Positions 52,798 through 62,260 are shown, counted from the stretch's first letter. The stretch: DNA of 64,000 nucleotides from Gammaproteobacteria bacterium (GCA_024742415.1 JANSYN010000006.1:222127-286126); one strand, 5' to 3'. Numbers and translations: made by a program. The notes: generated from the sequence alone by a model not told the origin.

Positions 52798-54420
52798 TTG
52801 GCCTTTCTTATCCGATCATTCTTCCTGGCTGTCAGTGCGCTGGTGCTGGCGTCTTGCGCCGCCGGTGAATCAAACGTCGAGAGTGGTAATCGCGAGGGCA
52901 TCTTGCACTACGGCAATGGCGCCGAACCGCAGGGGCTGGACCCACACATTGTTACCGGCGTGCCTGAAAACCATATCGTCAGTGCCCTGTTTGAGGGTCT
53001 GACCAGCAAAAATCCCTACACACTTGAACCGGAACCGGGCGTTGCGCAGCGCTGGGAGATCAGCGACGACGGTCTCGTCTATATCTTTCACCTGAACCCC
53101 GAGGCGCGCTGGTCCAACGGTGACACGGTTGTCGCTGCAGATTTTGTCTGGTCATGGCAGCGTGCACTGAGCCCTGTTATGGGCAACCAGAATGCCTACA
53201 TGCTATTCCCCGTGAAGAACGCCGAAGAGTACGCCACCGGCAAACTGGAGAATTTCAACGAGGTTGGCATTCGCGCCATCGATGCGCATACCTTGCGCAT
53301 CGAGCTGAATGCCCCTACGCCCTTCTTCCTGCAGCTGCTTGACCACTACAGCACCTTTCCCGTGCACAGGCCCACACTGGAGAAGTTCGGCAAGGGTACC
53401 GATCGCTTCACACCGTGGACGCGCGTCGAAAACCTGGTCGGCAACGGGCCTTTTGTATTGACTGAGTGGAAACTCAACCGCCGCATCAAAGTGCAGCGCA
53501 GCCCAACGTACTGGGATCGCGACAAAGTACGACTCAATGGCGTGGTGTTCTATCCCACCGAGAACGTTGCCACCGAAGAGCGCATGTTCCGTGCCGGGCA
53601 GCTGCATTACACCGGTACGATCCCACTGGACAAAATCCCCGTTTACAAGGCCATGGAAAACTCGCCCTATGTCAACGCCCCCTACCTTGGCACCTACTAC
53701 TACCTGCTCAACACCCAGGCTGCGCCGCTGGACGACGTGCGCGTGCGCAAGGCGCTGGCAAAATCCATCAACCGCAGGCAACTCATCGACAGCGTGATGC
53801 ATGGCATCAACGAACCGGCCTACAGCATTACGCCCCCGGACACGCTCGGCTACTTCCCGCCCAAGCTGCTGGAGTACGATGTAGACCTGGCGCGACAGCT
53901 GCTGGCAGAGGCCGGGTATCCCAATGGCGAAGGCTGGCCCGGCCTGGAACTTCTATACAATACACATGAAGCGCATCGCAAGATCGCAGTCGCCCTGCAG
54001 CAAATGTGGAAAGACACGCTGAATATCGACATCACACTGGCCAACCAGGAATGGAAGGTGTACCTGCACACCGTTGACCAGATGAACTTCCAGATGGCGC
54101 GCCGGGGCTGGATTGGCGATTACGTTGACGCCAACAACTTTCTTGACCTCTTCCTCTGTGGCGGTGGCAATAACAGTACGGGGTTTTGCGACGCAGAGTT
54201 TGACGACATGGTGCAGCGACAGGCACCGCGCGCCACATCACGCGAGGAGCGTTACGCGATTTTCTACGCAGCAGAAACACGCCTCATGGAAGCGGTACCC
54301 ATCATTCCCATTTATACCTATTCCAGCAATCACCTGATTCACCCCAGCGTCAAAGGCATGCCTTCGAACCTGATGGATTCACTGAATCTCAAATACGTCT
54401 GGCTTGAGGCGACTCCCTGA
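52798..54420 (+). CDS. Oligopeptide ABC transporter substrate-binding lipoprotein (OppA-like)
   Basis: From TTG 52798 the 540-residue protein has a lipoprotein signal (FFLAVSALVLASC). A family 5 solute-binding domain follows: GAEPQGLDPHIVTGVPENHIV, WSNGDTVVAADFVWSWQRALSP, RIKVQRSPTYWDRDKVRLNGV and DDVRVRKALAKSINRRQLI. It binds peptides in the periplasm for the OppBC permease encoded directly downstream. The track start at 52651 runs into the preceding permease gene. It shares the junction TGATG with oppB. Confidence 0.92.
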   Translation: MAFLIRSFFLAVSALVLASCAAGESNVESGNREGILHYGNGAEPQGLDPHIVTGVPENHIVSALFEGLTSKNPYTLEPEPGVAQRWEISDDGLVYIFHLNPEARWSNGDTVVAADFVWSWQRALSPVMGNQNAYMLFPVKNAEEYATGKLENFNEVGIRAIDAHTLRIELNAPTPFFLQLLDHYSTFPVHRPTLEKFGKGTDRFTPWTRVENLVGNGPFVLTEWKLNRRIKVQRSPTYWDRDKVRLNGVVFYPTENVATEERMFRAGQLHYTGTIPLDKIPVYKAMENSPYVNAPYLGTYYYLLNTQAAPLDDVRVRKALAKSINRRQLIDSVMHGINEPAYSITPPDTLGYFPPKLLEYDVDLARQLLAEAGYPNGEGWPGLELLYNTHEAHRKIAVALQQMWKDTLNIDITLANQEWKVYLHTVDQMNFQMARRGWIGDYVDANNFLDLFLCGGGNNSTGFCDAEFDDMVQRQAPRATSREERYAIFYAAETRLMEAVPIIPIYTYSSNHLIHPSVKGMPSNLMDSLNLKYVWLEATP

Positions 54421-55352
54421 TGTGGCGCTTTATTGGCATCCGCCTGTTGCAGGCTATCCCCGTGATCATTGCCGTGGTAACGGTCACCTTCTTCCTGGTG
54501 CGCGTTGCACCCGGAGGACCCTTCGACGGTGAAAAGGCCGTGATGCCCGAGGTCAAGGCCGCGCTGGAAGCACAGTACCGGCTGGATCAGCCCATGCTGC
54601 AACAATACGCCGCCTACATGGGCGACCTGGCGCGCGGTGACCTGGGCCCGTCATTCAAGTATCCCGGTCGCAGCGTTAACGAATTGATCGCTGCCGGTTT
54701 ACCGGTCACGGCAGAGCTTGGATTGTATGCGCTACTGGTGGCGGTGATCATCGGCGGGCTGGCCGGTGTTATTGCGTCTCTCAAACCCAACACCGCGCAG
54801 GACTACATCCCCATGTCGGCCGCCATGATTGGCATCTGTATGCCGTCGTTCCTGCTTGGGCCCATTCTCTTGCTGGTTTTCGGCATTTATCTTGAATGGC
54901 TGCCGGTGTCGGGCTGGGGCGACATTCCCGGCGACAAGATTCTGCCTGCCATCACACTGGGCTCCACCTATGCGGCGTACATTGCCCGCCTGAGCCGCGC
55001 GGGTATGCTGGAGGTGTTGAACCAGGACTACATTCGCACGGCGCGCGCCAAGGGGCTGCCGGAGTGGCAGATTGTGGTAAAGCACGGGCTGCGAGGTGGC
55101 ATGATTCCCGTGGTGGCTTTTCTTGGCCCCGCCTTTGCGGGCGTGCTTGCCGGGTCATTCGTGGTTGAGACTATTTTCCAGATCCCTGGCCTTGGACGCT
55201 TCTATGTGCAGGCCGCGTTCAACCGTGACTACACCATGATACTGGGCACCACCGTGTTTCTGTCGACGTTGATCGTACTGTTCAACCTGCTCTCGGATAT
55301 CCTTGCAGCGTGGATGAATCCTCGCCTGCGCGCACAGTTTGGAAAGCGCTGA
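54420..55352 (+). CDS. oppB: Oligopeptide ABC transporter permease (OppB-like)
   Basis: The 310-residue protein has six predicted helices, an N-terminal RLLQAIPVIIAVVTVTFFLVRVAPGGPFD typical of OppB, and the EAA loop (RTARAKGLPEWQIVVKHGLRGGMIPVV) that contacts the ATPase. It pairs with OppC as the membrane channel. The start codon shares its A with the oppA stop, and its stop shares its last base with the oppC start. Confidence 0.93.
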   Translation: MWRFIGIRLLQAIPVIIAVVTVTFFLVRVAPGGPFDGEKAVMPEVKAALEAQYRLDQPMLQQYAAYMGDLARGDLGPSFKYPGRSVNELIAAGLPVTAELGLYALLVAVIIGGLAGVIASLKPNTAQDYIPMSAAMIGICMPSFLLGPILLLVFGIYLEWLPVSGWGDIPGDKILPAITLGSTYAAYIARLSRAGMLEVLNQDYIRTARAKGLPEWQIVVKHGLRGGMIPVVAFLGPAFAGVLAGSFVVETIFQIPGLGRFYVQAAFNRDYTMILGTTVFLSTLIVLFNLLSDILAAWMNPRLRAQFGKR

Positions 55353-56239
55353 TGAACGACCAGGCAATTAACATGATCGCACAGGCACCACCGGGCAGTT
55401 CACTGTGGCGGGATGCCTGGCATCGGCTCAAGCGCAATCGGCTTGCGCTGTTCGGTTTGGCGGTACTGTCGTTTTTTATCCTAATCGCACTACTGACGCC
55501 GTGGATTGCGCCCTATGGCTACGCCGACCAGAACCTGGACCTTGGCGCCTCGCCGCCCTCAGCGGAACACTGGCTGGGTACCGATGTTTTCGGGCGTGAC
55601 CTGCTCACCCAGATCATGTACGGCGGGCGCATATCACTGGCCGTTGGTTTTGTAGCCACCAGCGTGGCGCTGCTCATCGGTGTCACCTGGGGCGCGATCG
55701 CGGGCTATGTGGGCGGGCGCGTGGATGCGGCCATGATGCGCATGGTCGACATTCTCTACGCCTTGCCCTTCATGATTTTCATTGTGCTGTTGATGGTGGT
55801 ATTCGGACGCAACCTGATTTTGCTGTTTCTGGCTATCGGCGCCGTTGAGTGGCTGACCATGGCGCGCATTATGCGCAGCCAGGTACAAACACTGCGCCAG
55901 CAGGAGTTTGTGGAAGCGGCAATTTCGATTGGCCTGCCTGCCTCAACGATTGTACGGCGCCACCTGATTCCAAACGCGCTGGGGCCGATTATCGTTTACA
56001 CCACACTGACGATTCCCAGCGTGATGTTACTCGAAGCGTTCCTGAGCTTTCTCGGGCTGGGTGTGCAGCCGCCGCAGACTTCCTGGGGGCTGCTCATTTC
56101 CTATGGTGCCGAAACCATGGAAGAGTACCCCTGGCTGCTGATATTCCCGGGGCTTGCGCTAACGCTGACGCTGTTTTCGCTGAACTTCCTTGGTGATGGA
56201 CTGCGCGACGCGCTCGACGTGCGCGGCGCAGGAGATTAA
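55352..56239 (+). CDS. oppC: Oligopeptide ABC transporter permease (OppC-like)
   Basis: The 295-residue protein begins MNDQAINMIAQAPPGSSLWRD and shows the OppC pattern: WHRLKRNRLALFGLAVLSFFILI, the HWLGTDVFGRDLLTQIMYGGRISLAVG motif, and an EAA loop (EAAISIGLPASTIVRRHLIPNALGPIIVY). The start at 55352 overlaps oppB's last base; the track start at 55310 is not used. It forms the second half of the peptide channel. Confidence 0.93.
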   Translation: MNDQAINMIAQAPPGSSLWRDAWHRLKRNRLALFGLAVLSFFILIALLTPWIAPYGYADQNLDLGASPPSAEHWLGTDVFGRDLLTQIMYGGRISLAVGFVATSVALLIGVTWGAIAGYVGGRVDAAMMRMVDILYALPFMIFIVLLMVVFGRNLILLFLAIGAVEWLTMARIMRSQVQTLRQQEFVEAAISIGLPASTIVRRHLIPNALGPIIVYTTLTIPSVMLLEAFLSFLGLGVQPPQTSWGLLISYGAETMEEYPWLLIFPGLALTLTLFSLNFLGDGLRDALDVRGAGD

Positions 56240-56243
56240 CGCC

Positions 56244-57830
56244 ATGTTGCAGGTAGAGAACCTCAGCGTCAGCTTTCATACCCGCATGGGCTCCACCCAG
56301 GCCGTTGACAACGTCAGCTTCGGTGTTGAATCCGGCAAGATCACAGCGATCATAGGCGAGTCCGGTTCCGGCAAATCCGTTGCCTGCTACAGTTTACTGG
56401 GGCTGGTGCCCTGCCCGCCCGGACGCATCGACAGCGGCACAGCACTGTTCGAGGGGACCGACCTACTGGCGCTTTCCGAGCACGAACTGCGCGCCATTCG
56501 CGGTCGCGATATTGCGATGGTCTTCCAGGATCCGATGACCTGCCTGAACCCCTATATGACGATCGGCAAGCAGCTCATGGAGCCGCTGATGTATCACCAG
56601 GGCGTCAGCACCGCGCAGGCCAGAACTCGCGCGCTTGAGTTGATGCAAGAAGTCGGCATTCGCGATCCAGAATCAACCTTCGACAACTTTCCGCACCAGT
56701 TCTCAGGCGGTATGCGCCAGCGGGTAATGATTGCCATGGCCTTGATCAACCAGCCCAAGTTGCTCATTGCCGACGAACCTACCACCGCCCTGGACGTGAC
56801 CATCCAGGCGCAGATACTGCAGCTGCTGGCCGACCTGCAAACGCGTCATGACATCGGCATTATTTTTATCAGTCACGATCTATCAGTGGTTGCTGATATC
56901 GCAGACGACATCATCGTAATGGAAAAAGGCCGCGTCGTTGAAAGCGGGAATCGCGACGCCATTTTTGAAACGCCCTCACACCCTTATACACAAAAGCTGC
57001 TGGCCGCCATTCCCACGGGCCACAAGGACTCCGCAGCGTCCACGGCAGATCCCTTGTTACGCGTTAACAATCTGTGCACCTGGTTTGGCGAAGGTGATAA
57101 AACCGTCAAAGCCGTGGATGACGTTTCGTTCAACATACTGCACGGCGAAGTGCTTGGCCTGGTCGGCGAATCCGGCAGCGGCAAGTCGACCATTGGACGT
57201 TCACTGCTGCGCCTTGTGCCGGCCACCTCTGGCACCATTACCTTCGACGACATCGAAGTGACGCAGTTGAGCGCAAGGCCAATGAAAGACCTGCGTCGGC
57301 GCATGCAAATCATTTTTCAGGACCCTTTTGCATCGCTCAACCCGCGCATGACGGTGCACGACACACTGGCAGAGCCTCTGCTGTTACACGGCATCGTGAA
57401 TCGCAAAAATGTTAGCCAGGCAATTCTGAAGCTGATGGATGATGTCGGCCTGGCACGTGACGTGGCGCGCAAGTATCCCCATGAATTTTCAGGCGGACAG
57501 CGGCAGCGTATCGCCATTGGCAGGGCGCTCGCAACGCGCCCGGAGTTCGTGGTTGCGGATGAGCCGGTTTCTGCACTGGATGTCACAATACAGGCACAGA
57601 TTCTGCAGCTCATGCTGGAACTGGGCAAAGAGTATGGATTGACCATGCTGTTTATTTCACATGACCTTGCCGTGGTCAGGGAAGTTGCTGATCGTATTCT
57701 CGTTTTGTACCAGGGAAAAATCGTGGAAGAAGCGCGCTCCGAAGCGCTGTTTACCGATGCCAAAGACGCTTACACACAGCGACTGCTGCAAGCCATACCA
57801 GGGCGTTCACTGCTAACAGGCATAAGCTGA
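56244..57830 (+). CDS. Fused oligopeptide transporter ATPase (OppD-OppF)
   Basis: The 528-residue protein contains two complete ABC ATPase domains. The N-half has Walker A GESGSGKS, signature FSGGMRQRVMIA and LLIADEPTTALDVT. The C-half has GESGSGKSTIGRSLLRL, FSGGQRQRIAIG and FVVADEPVSALDVT. In E. coli these are separate OppD and OppF; the single-chain form is common in DppD-F/YejF-type importers. It powers peptide uptake through OppBC. It starts 4 nt after oppC and closes the operon. Confidence 0.94.
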   Translation: MLQVENLSVSFHTRMGSTQAVDNVSFGVESGKITAIIGESGSGKSVACYSLLGLVPCPPGRIDSGTALFEGTDLLALSEHELRAIRGRDIAMVFQDPMTCLNPYMTIGKQLMEPLMYHQGVSTAQARTRALELMQEVGIRDPESTFDNFPHQFSGGMRQRVMIAMALINQPKLLIADEPTTALDVTIQAQILQLLADLQTRHDIGIIFISHDLSVVADIADDIIVMEKGRVVESGNRDAIFETPSHPYTQKLLAAIPTGHKDSAASTADPLLRVNNLCTWFGEGDKTVKAVDDVSFNILHGEVLGLVGESGSGKSTIGRSLLRLVPATSGTITFDDIEVTQLSARPMKDLRRRMQIIFQDPFASLNPRMTVHDTLAEPLLLHGIVNRKNVSQAILKLMDDVGLARDVARKYPHEFSGGQRQRIAIGRALATRPEFVVADEPVSALDVTIQAQILQLMLELGKEYGLTMLFISHDLAVVREVADRILVLYQGKIVEEARSEALFTDAKDAYTQRLLQAIPGRSLLTGIS

Positions 57831-57864
57831 TTGTACAGGCGTGCCGGCGTCAGCCGCTGGGTCA

Positions 57865-57900
57865 GCAGCGATGTCTGCGGCGATGTCAGCGGCGATGTCA
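57865..57900. repeat. Three 12-bp tandem repeats downstream of the opp operon
   Basis: GCRGCGATGTCW occurs three times in direct succession (the last two identical), in a 218-nt intergenic region that otherwise shows nothing recognisable. Confidence 0.75.
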
Positions 57901-58048
57901 GAAAATACGTCGGGAACAAAGTCGCAACCCGTTCAGCCGGTGCGTGGTCGGCTGCGTCAGCCACCTCGCCAGCCAATACGCTGTGCGACGGTGTGGTTAC
58001 CGGAACACTGTGTGAAAATTGATGCGGGGGTGAAGACGTGTACCTGTG

Positions 58049-58240
58049 TCAGGCCTGCTGAGACAGCAAGCCAGAGCCGACTTTGCGGATGTACACTTCC
58101 AGTTGTGTGTGCGCTTCCAGCGCGTCGCGAAAAGGGCCCACTTCCTTGCCTTCACGCGTATTAAAAAACCAGCCGGTGTCTTTCTGGTACATTCGTGTTG
58201 AGCGGGCTGTTGTCGATTTGTTGGTGTCGCTGCTTCTCAT
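58049..58240 (-). CDS. DUF6316 family small protein
   Basis: The 63-residue protein has the compact DUF6316 pattern, DTGWFFNTREGKEVGPFRDALEAHTQLEVYIRKVGSGLL. This family of 60-80 residue proteins is known mainly from gammaproteobacteria and has no defined function. The ATG follows CAGGATAATAAA. An upstream 7-bp inverted repeat near 58271-58288 may overlap its promoter. Its GC content and spacing suggest a monocistronic unit. Confidence 0.82.
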   Translation of the reverse strand: MRSSDTNKSTTARSTRMYQKDTGWFFNTREGKEVGPFRDALEAHTQLEVYIRKVGSGLLSQQA

Positions 58241-58270
58241 TTTATTATCCTGAACGGCTGTTAACGCTTC

Positions 58271-58288
58271 GCTCTATTTTTATAGAGC
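58271..58288. promoter_or_regulatory. Inverted repeat upstream of the DUF6316 gene
   Basis: GCTCTAT-TTTT-ATAGAGC is a perfect 7-bp inverted repeat with an AT-rich centre about 30 nt before the DUF6316 start. An operator is possible; a hairpin role is not excluded. Confidence 0.5.
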
Positions 58289-58374
58289 ACATTGGCGCAT
58301 TACCCAAATGGAAACTGTGAGTAAGTTCGCAAATCAACCGCATTTAGCCAGTCGCAGCGTGTAAACCGCGCCTG

Positions 58375-59079
58375 TCACGACTTGAGTTCTATCCATGTTG
58401 TCCTGGCGCTGGCATAGACCTCACCGCTGGCGCTGGCAACGGCAGTACCACCGTAGTGCTTTCTGCCGTCGTTACCCATCGGCCAGGCGTACACAACCAG
58501 TGTCTGGCCGGCGGCGACCGGTGCGAGCAACTGGCCTTCGAGCTGGCCGAGCACCGCGTGACGCATTTCACCGCGCAAGGCCGCGTAGTAGCCTGGACAA
58601 TCCAGCGCGGACCACATGAACTCCGCACGGATATTGCCGTTGTCGTCGGCGAAGCTGGCATCTGGATGCCATACACAGGCCAGCAGATTCCAATCGTTGA
58701 CGGGGCCGGGGTACAACTCCATGCCATCGTGCTGCGGCCGCTTGGTTCCACACACGAAACAGGTAGGAAACATGTGCGCATCGCGCGCGGGGTGACGCGC
58801 CATGGCGGCCGCCGCTTCCTCCACACCGGGAGCGGCCGGCACCTCCAGCGCCAGTTCAGTTGGCGCCGCACTTGCCACCAGCGTGCTGGCGTCACGCAAT
58901 TCGACACGTCCGTCTGCAAAGGTGGCAACGGTCATCGGGGTATCCAGCGGTGGCGGTACGTGCAGTCGCACGCGTGCCGGCCCATCAATGAAGTTGGCCA
59001 CCACACCACAGCTATAGCCACCATTGCCAGAGTCCGGAGGACCGTTAAACCGTGAAGGGATGTGTATCTGCGCAGCCAT
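58375..59079 (-). CDS. Thioesterase-superfamily-like (hotdog) protein
   Basis: The 234-residue protein begins MAAQIHIPSRFNGPPDSGNGGYSCGVVA and contains FPTCFVCGTKRP and WSALDCPGYYAALRG. This pattern is seen in uncharacterised hotdog-fold acyl-CoA thioesterase-like proteins in which FNGPPDSGNGGY is conserved. It lacks a signal peptide. It is divergent from the esterase gene. The activity is inferred from fold resemblance only. Confidence 0.6.
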   Translation of the reverse strand: MAAQIHIPSRFNGPPDSGNGGYSCGVVANFIDGPARVRLHVPPPLDTPMTVATFADGRVELRDASTLVASAAPTELALEVPAAPGVEEAAAAMARHPARDAHMFPTCFVCGTKRPQHDGMELYPGPVNDWNLLACVWHPDASFADDNGNIRAEFMWSALDCPGYYAALRGEMRHAVLGQLEGQLLAPVAAGQTLVVYAWPMGNDGRKHYGGTAVASASGEVYASARTTWIELKS

Positions 59080-59342
59080 GGCAACAATTCCTTAACACTC
59101 GAAGCAGCAGTCTACCATGTGCGCGCGCTGTGCGGCCGCGCCAAGCGCCGCGGGCAAACACAAAAAACTACGCAACTGCGGCGCAGCTGGTGTGCTGCAG
59201 TTGCGGTGTGTTGTTGCCCGGCCCCAGGCGGACAGTTGGTGCAGATCATGCGGCAGACCCAGGCGCAGATGTGGCAAACAACCCGGTGCAATAGTGTCAG
59301 AATAAGTATCCATTTTTATACTGTTGAGATACACATTCGATA

Positions 59343-59362
59343 AAGACAGTATACGCTGTCTT
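59343..59362. promoter_or_regulatory. Palindrome AAGACAG-N6-CTGTCTT in the divergent gap
   Basis: A perfect 7-bp inverted repeat with a TATACG centre lies in the 448-nt gap (59080-59527) between the thioesterase-like gene and the esterase gene. A weaker AGTAT-N8-ATACT repeat is 20 nt away (59306-59323). The local sequence is AT-rich, unlike the surroundings. It looks like an operator for a TetR-type or similar dimeric regulator, but no regulator gene is adjacent. Nothing else was seen in this gap. Confidence 0.55.
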
Positions 59363-59527
59363 ATGCGATGAAAATGCCGCTGCGCAAGGCGATGGATACT
59401 TCGGGGCCGTGCGACGACAACGCCGTGCTGCACTGCATCAACAACACCTTTTACCGTATTTTCGGCCGCATCGCGCAGCAGAAGAACGAGCACCGCCACC
59501 ACAACATACGATGCGAGAGAGCCCGTC

Positions 59528-60535
59528 ATGAGCGATACCAATAGCTACAACAACAGCCACAACAACAGCCACAACAACAGCTATAACTTCGACCCCGAAC
59601 TCGCCGCGGGACTGGAGTTTTTGCCAGAGGGAGGGCTGGACCTGACCAACCCCGAACAGACGCGCGCGGCCTTTCTGGACATGATCGGCCAGATGAATGC
59701 CGGGCTGGATAAAAGCGGCATCACTATGGAAGACCGCAACATACCCGGCCCGGATGGCGCGCCCGACGTGGCCATTCGCATCTACACACCGCAGGGCTTA
59801 AGCACCACCGTGCCCTGCATATTGCATATTCACGGCGGCGGCTTTGTAGTGGGCAACCTCGACAGCGAGCTGGGCTCATGCCTCACCCTTTGCCGCGCAT
59901 TGGGTGTGGTTATCGTGTCAGTGGACTATCGCTTGTCTCCCGAAACACCCTACCCAGGGGGCCTGGAAGACTGCTATGCCGCCCTGCAATGGGTACACGA
60001 CAACAGCGGCTCACTCAGCATCGACCCAACCCGAGTCGCCGTACTGGGCATGAGCGCTGGCGGCGGCCTCAGTGCCGCTACCAGTTTGCTGGCACGGGAC
60101 AGGGGCGGCCCGCCGATATGTTTCCAGTACCTGGGCATTCCCGAAATCGACGACAGGCTCACCACACCGAGCATGCAGGCTTTTGTCGACACACCAATGT
60201 GGAATCGGCCCAATGCCGAAACAAGCTGGGACGCCTACCTCGGTGAGCACTACACACGCGGTGCCGACAACGTGCCCTATCTGGCTGCCCCCGCGCGCGC
60301 CGAGGACCTGACCGACTTGCCGCCGGCTTATGTCAGCACGATGGAGTTTGACCCTCTGCGCGATGAAGGCATTGAGTATGCCCTGCGGCTGCTGCAGGCA
60401 GGCGTTGCCACAGAATTACACAGCTTTGCTGGTACCTTTCACGGCTCCAGCCTGTTCACCCATGCGCAGGTCAGCCAGCGTGAGGCGCAGGAGCAACTCG
60501 CCGTGTTGCGCAGGGCGCTGCAACTGGACGCATAG
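59528..60535 (+). CDS. Alpha/beta hydrolase (HSL-family carboxylesterase)
   Basis: The 335-residue protein has the hormone-sensitive-lipase family motif HIHGGGFVVGN (oxyanion hole), the nucleophile elbow GMSAGGGLSA, and a C-terminal FHGSSLF region with the catalytic His; the Asp is probably in TMEFDPLRDEG. It hydrolyses short acyl esters, possibly as part of lipid or xenobiotic use. The N-terminus has an (NNSH)n tract encoded by 12-bp repeats, which is dispensable-looking. Its neighbours are an acyl-CoA ligase and an MBL hydrolase on the same strand. Confidence 0.9.
   Translation: MSDTNSYNNSHNNSHNNSYNFDPELAAGLEFLPEGGLDLTNPEQTRAAFLDMIGQMNAGLDKSGITMEDRNIPGPDGAPDVAIRIYTPQGLSTTVPCILHIHGGGFVVGNLDSELGSCLTLCRALGVVIVSVDYRLSPETPYPGGLEDCYAALQWVHDNSGSLSIDPTRVAVLGMSAGGGLSAATSLLARDRGGPPICFQYLGIPEIDDRLTTPSMQAFVDTPMWNRPNAETSWDAYLGEHYTRGADNVPYLAAPARAEDLTDLPPAYVSTMEFDPLRDEGIEYALRLLQAGVATELHSFAGTFHGSSLFTHAQVSQREAQEQLAVLRRALQLDA
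59549..59584 (+). repeat. Three 12-bp tandem repeats in the esterase N-terminal codons
   Basis: AACAACAGCYAY is repeated three times in frame, encoding NNSH/NNSY units. The period is a multiple of three. Confidence 0.85.
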
Positions 60536-60593
60536 AATTCAACACCTGCAACTGTACCACTGACATCATCTACTCATTTATTCCGGAGCCGCT

Positions 60594-62174
60594 ATGACAA
60601 CCGAAGTTTTGCACCAACCGCCCCTGATGCCGCACCTGCTGATCGAGGGCCTGAATCGTTATAACGACGAGCCCTGTCTCTTTCTTGGCGACAAAGTGGC
60701 CACCTATAAAGATGTGCGTGAAAGTACCAGCCAGATGGTGCAGGCACTGCAATCAAAGGGCCTTGGCGTGGGCAGCCGCGTGGCGATCATTTCTGCGAAT
60801 CGCCCTGAGGTGCTGTCGAATATCGCCGCCATGCAGTTAACAGGCTGCATCGGCACACCACTCCACCCACTGGGCTCGCTGGATGATCATGCGTACGTTA
60901 TTGAAGCCGCCGATATCGATACGCTGGTGTTTGATGCGGCCGTTTTCTCTGAAGTGGCCGCAGCACTCAAGGCGCGGATTCCGGCATTGAAGAACCTGCT
61001 CGGGTTTGGGCCCAACGACATCGGTGACGACTACATGGCCCTGGCGGCAACCTTCGAACCGAAACCACTGGTAGCGCCCGATATTGGCCCGAATGATATT
61101 GCCTCGGTCAACTTTACCGGGGGCACCACCGGCAAACCCAAAGGTGTTATGAGCCCGCATCGCGTGAGCGCCTACATGACGCAGATACAAATGGCCGAGT
61201 GGGAATTCCCACAGGAGGTGCGCATGCTTATGGCCACCCCGCTGTCTCATGCTGCGGCGGCTTTCTTTATTCCCGTGCTGCAAAAAGGCGGTGCGTTCTA
61301 CGTGATGCAGGGCTTCAGCCCGGATGAGTTTTTTGACACGGTAAAACAACACAAGATTACCTGCACCATGCTGGTACCGGTCATGCTGTACTTTCTGCTG
61401 GACTCGCCGCGTGCAACCGACGGCAGCATGCAAAGTATGGAGACCATTTTCTACGGCGCATCACCCATGAGCCCGGCGCGCCTGCAAGAGGGCATCGAAA
61501 AGTGGGGGCAGATTTTCTATCAGTTCTTTGGTCAATCTGAATGCCCCATGGTGATTGCCAATATGCGTAAATCCGACCACGACCTCAGCAAGCCTGAGCG
61601 TTTGTCATCATGTGGAAGACCCTCACCCTGGGTACACGTTGCGCTGCTGGACCCGGATCACAACGAAGTCCCCCAGGGAGAGGCCGGCGAAATCTGTGTG
61701 CGCGGGCCGCTGGTGATGGGCGGCTATAAGGACATGCCGGAACAAACCGCTGAAGCCTTTGCCGGCGACTGGCTGCATACCGGTGACGTAGGCAAACTGG
61801 ATGAAGACGGCTTTCTCTACATTGTTGATCGCACCAAGGACATGATCGTAACCGGCGGCTTTAACGTCTTCCCACGCGAAGTTGAAGACGTGATGACCAC
61901 CCACGACGCCGTGGGCCAGGTGGTCGTAATTGGCGTGCCCGACGAGCAGTGGGGCGAGGCGGTTAAAGCCGTAGTGGTGCTCAAACCGGGTGTTGATCCC
62001 TCAGACGCGCTGGTTGCTGAACTACAGGGCCTGGTGAAAGAGGCCAAAGGCTCAGTGCAATCACCCAAGTCGATCGACTTTGTTGATGCGATTCCCCTAA
62101 CGCCCGTTGGCAAGCCCGATAAAAAGGCAGTACGTGCAAGCTACTGGGAGGGTTCTGAGCGGGGCGTTGGCTAA
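60594..62174 (+). CDS. AMP-binding acyl-CoA synthetase (FadD-like)
   Basis: The 526-residue protein belongs to the ANL superfamily. It has the P-loop-like VNFTGGTTGKPKGVMSPHR, the QFFGQSECPM region, the YFGAS-like FYGASPMSP, and the hinge/A10 region WLHTGDVGKLDEDGFLYIVDRTKDMIVTGGFNVFP with the C-terminal KPDKKAVR Lys. It activates a carboxylic acid (fatty, aromatic or terpenoid) to its CoA thioester using ATP. A CGGAG ribosome site precedes the ATG. It follows the esterase by 58 nt, so an ester could be cut and the acid then activated. Confidence 0.91.
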   Translation: MTTEVLHQPPLMPHLLIEGLNRYNDEPCLFLGDKVATYKDVRESTSQMVQALQSKGLGVGSRVAIISANRPEVLSNIAAMQLTGCIGTPLHPLGSLDDHAYVIEAADIDTLVFDAAVFSEVAAALKARIPALKNLLGFGPNDIGDDYMALAATFEPKPLVAPDIGPNDIASVNFTGGTTGKPKGVMSPHRVSAYMTQIQMAEWEFPQEVRMLMATPLSHAAAAFFIPVLQKGGAFYVMQGFSPDEFFDTVKQHKITCTMLVPVMLYFLLDSPRATDGSMQSMETIFYGASPMSPARLQEGIEKWGQIFYQFFGQSECPMVIANMRKSDHDLSKPERLSSCGRPSPWVHVALLDPDHNEVPQGEAGEICVRGPLVMGGYKDMPEQTAEAFAGDWLHTGDVGKLDEDGFLYIVDRTKDMIVTGGFNVFPREVEDVMTTHDAVGQVVVIGVPDEQWGEAVKAVVVLKPGVDPSDALVAELQGLVKEAKGSVQSPKSIDFVDAIPLTPVGKPDKKAVRASYWEGSERGVG

Positions 62175-62227
62175 ACCCGCCCGCCTGCCCCTACCGAGGG
62201 TTTGATCAGCATGCCGTCATCTGGCGG

Positions 62228-62260
62228 CTTGCTGCTTGCTGCTTGCTGCTTGCTGCTTGC
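62228..62260. repeat. 7-bp tandem repeat (CTTGCTG), about 4.7 copies
   Basis: CTTGCTG is repeated four times plus CTTGC in the gap between the acyl-CoA ligase and MBL genes. The period is not a multiple of three and no gene is interrupted. Confidence 0.88.
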
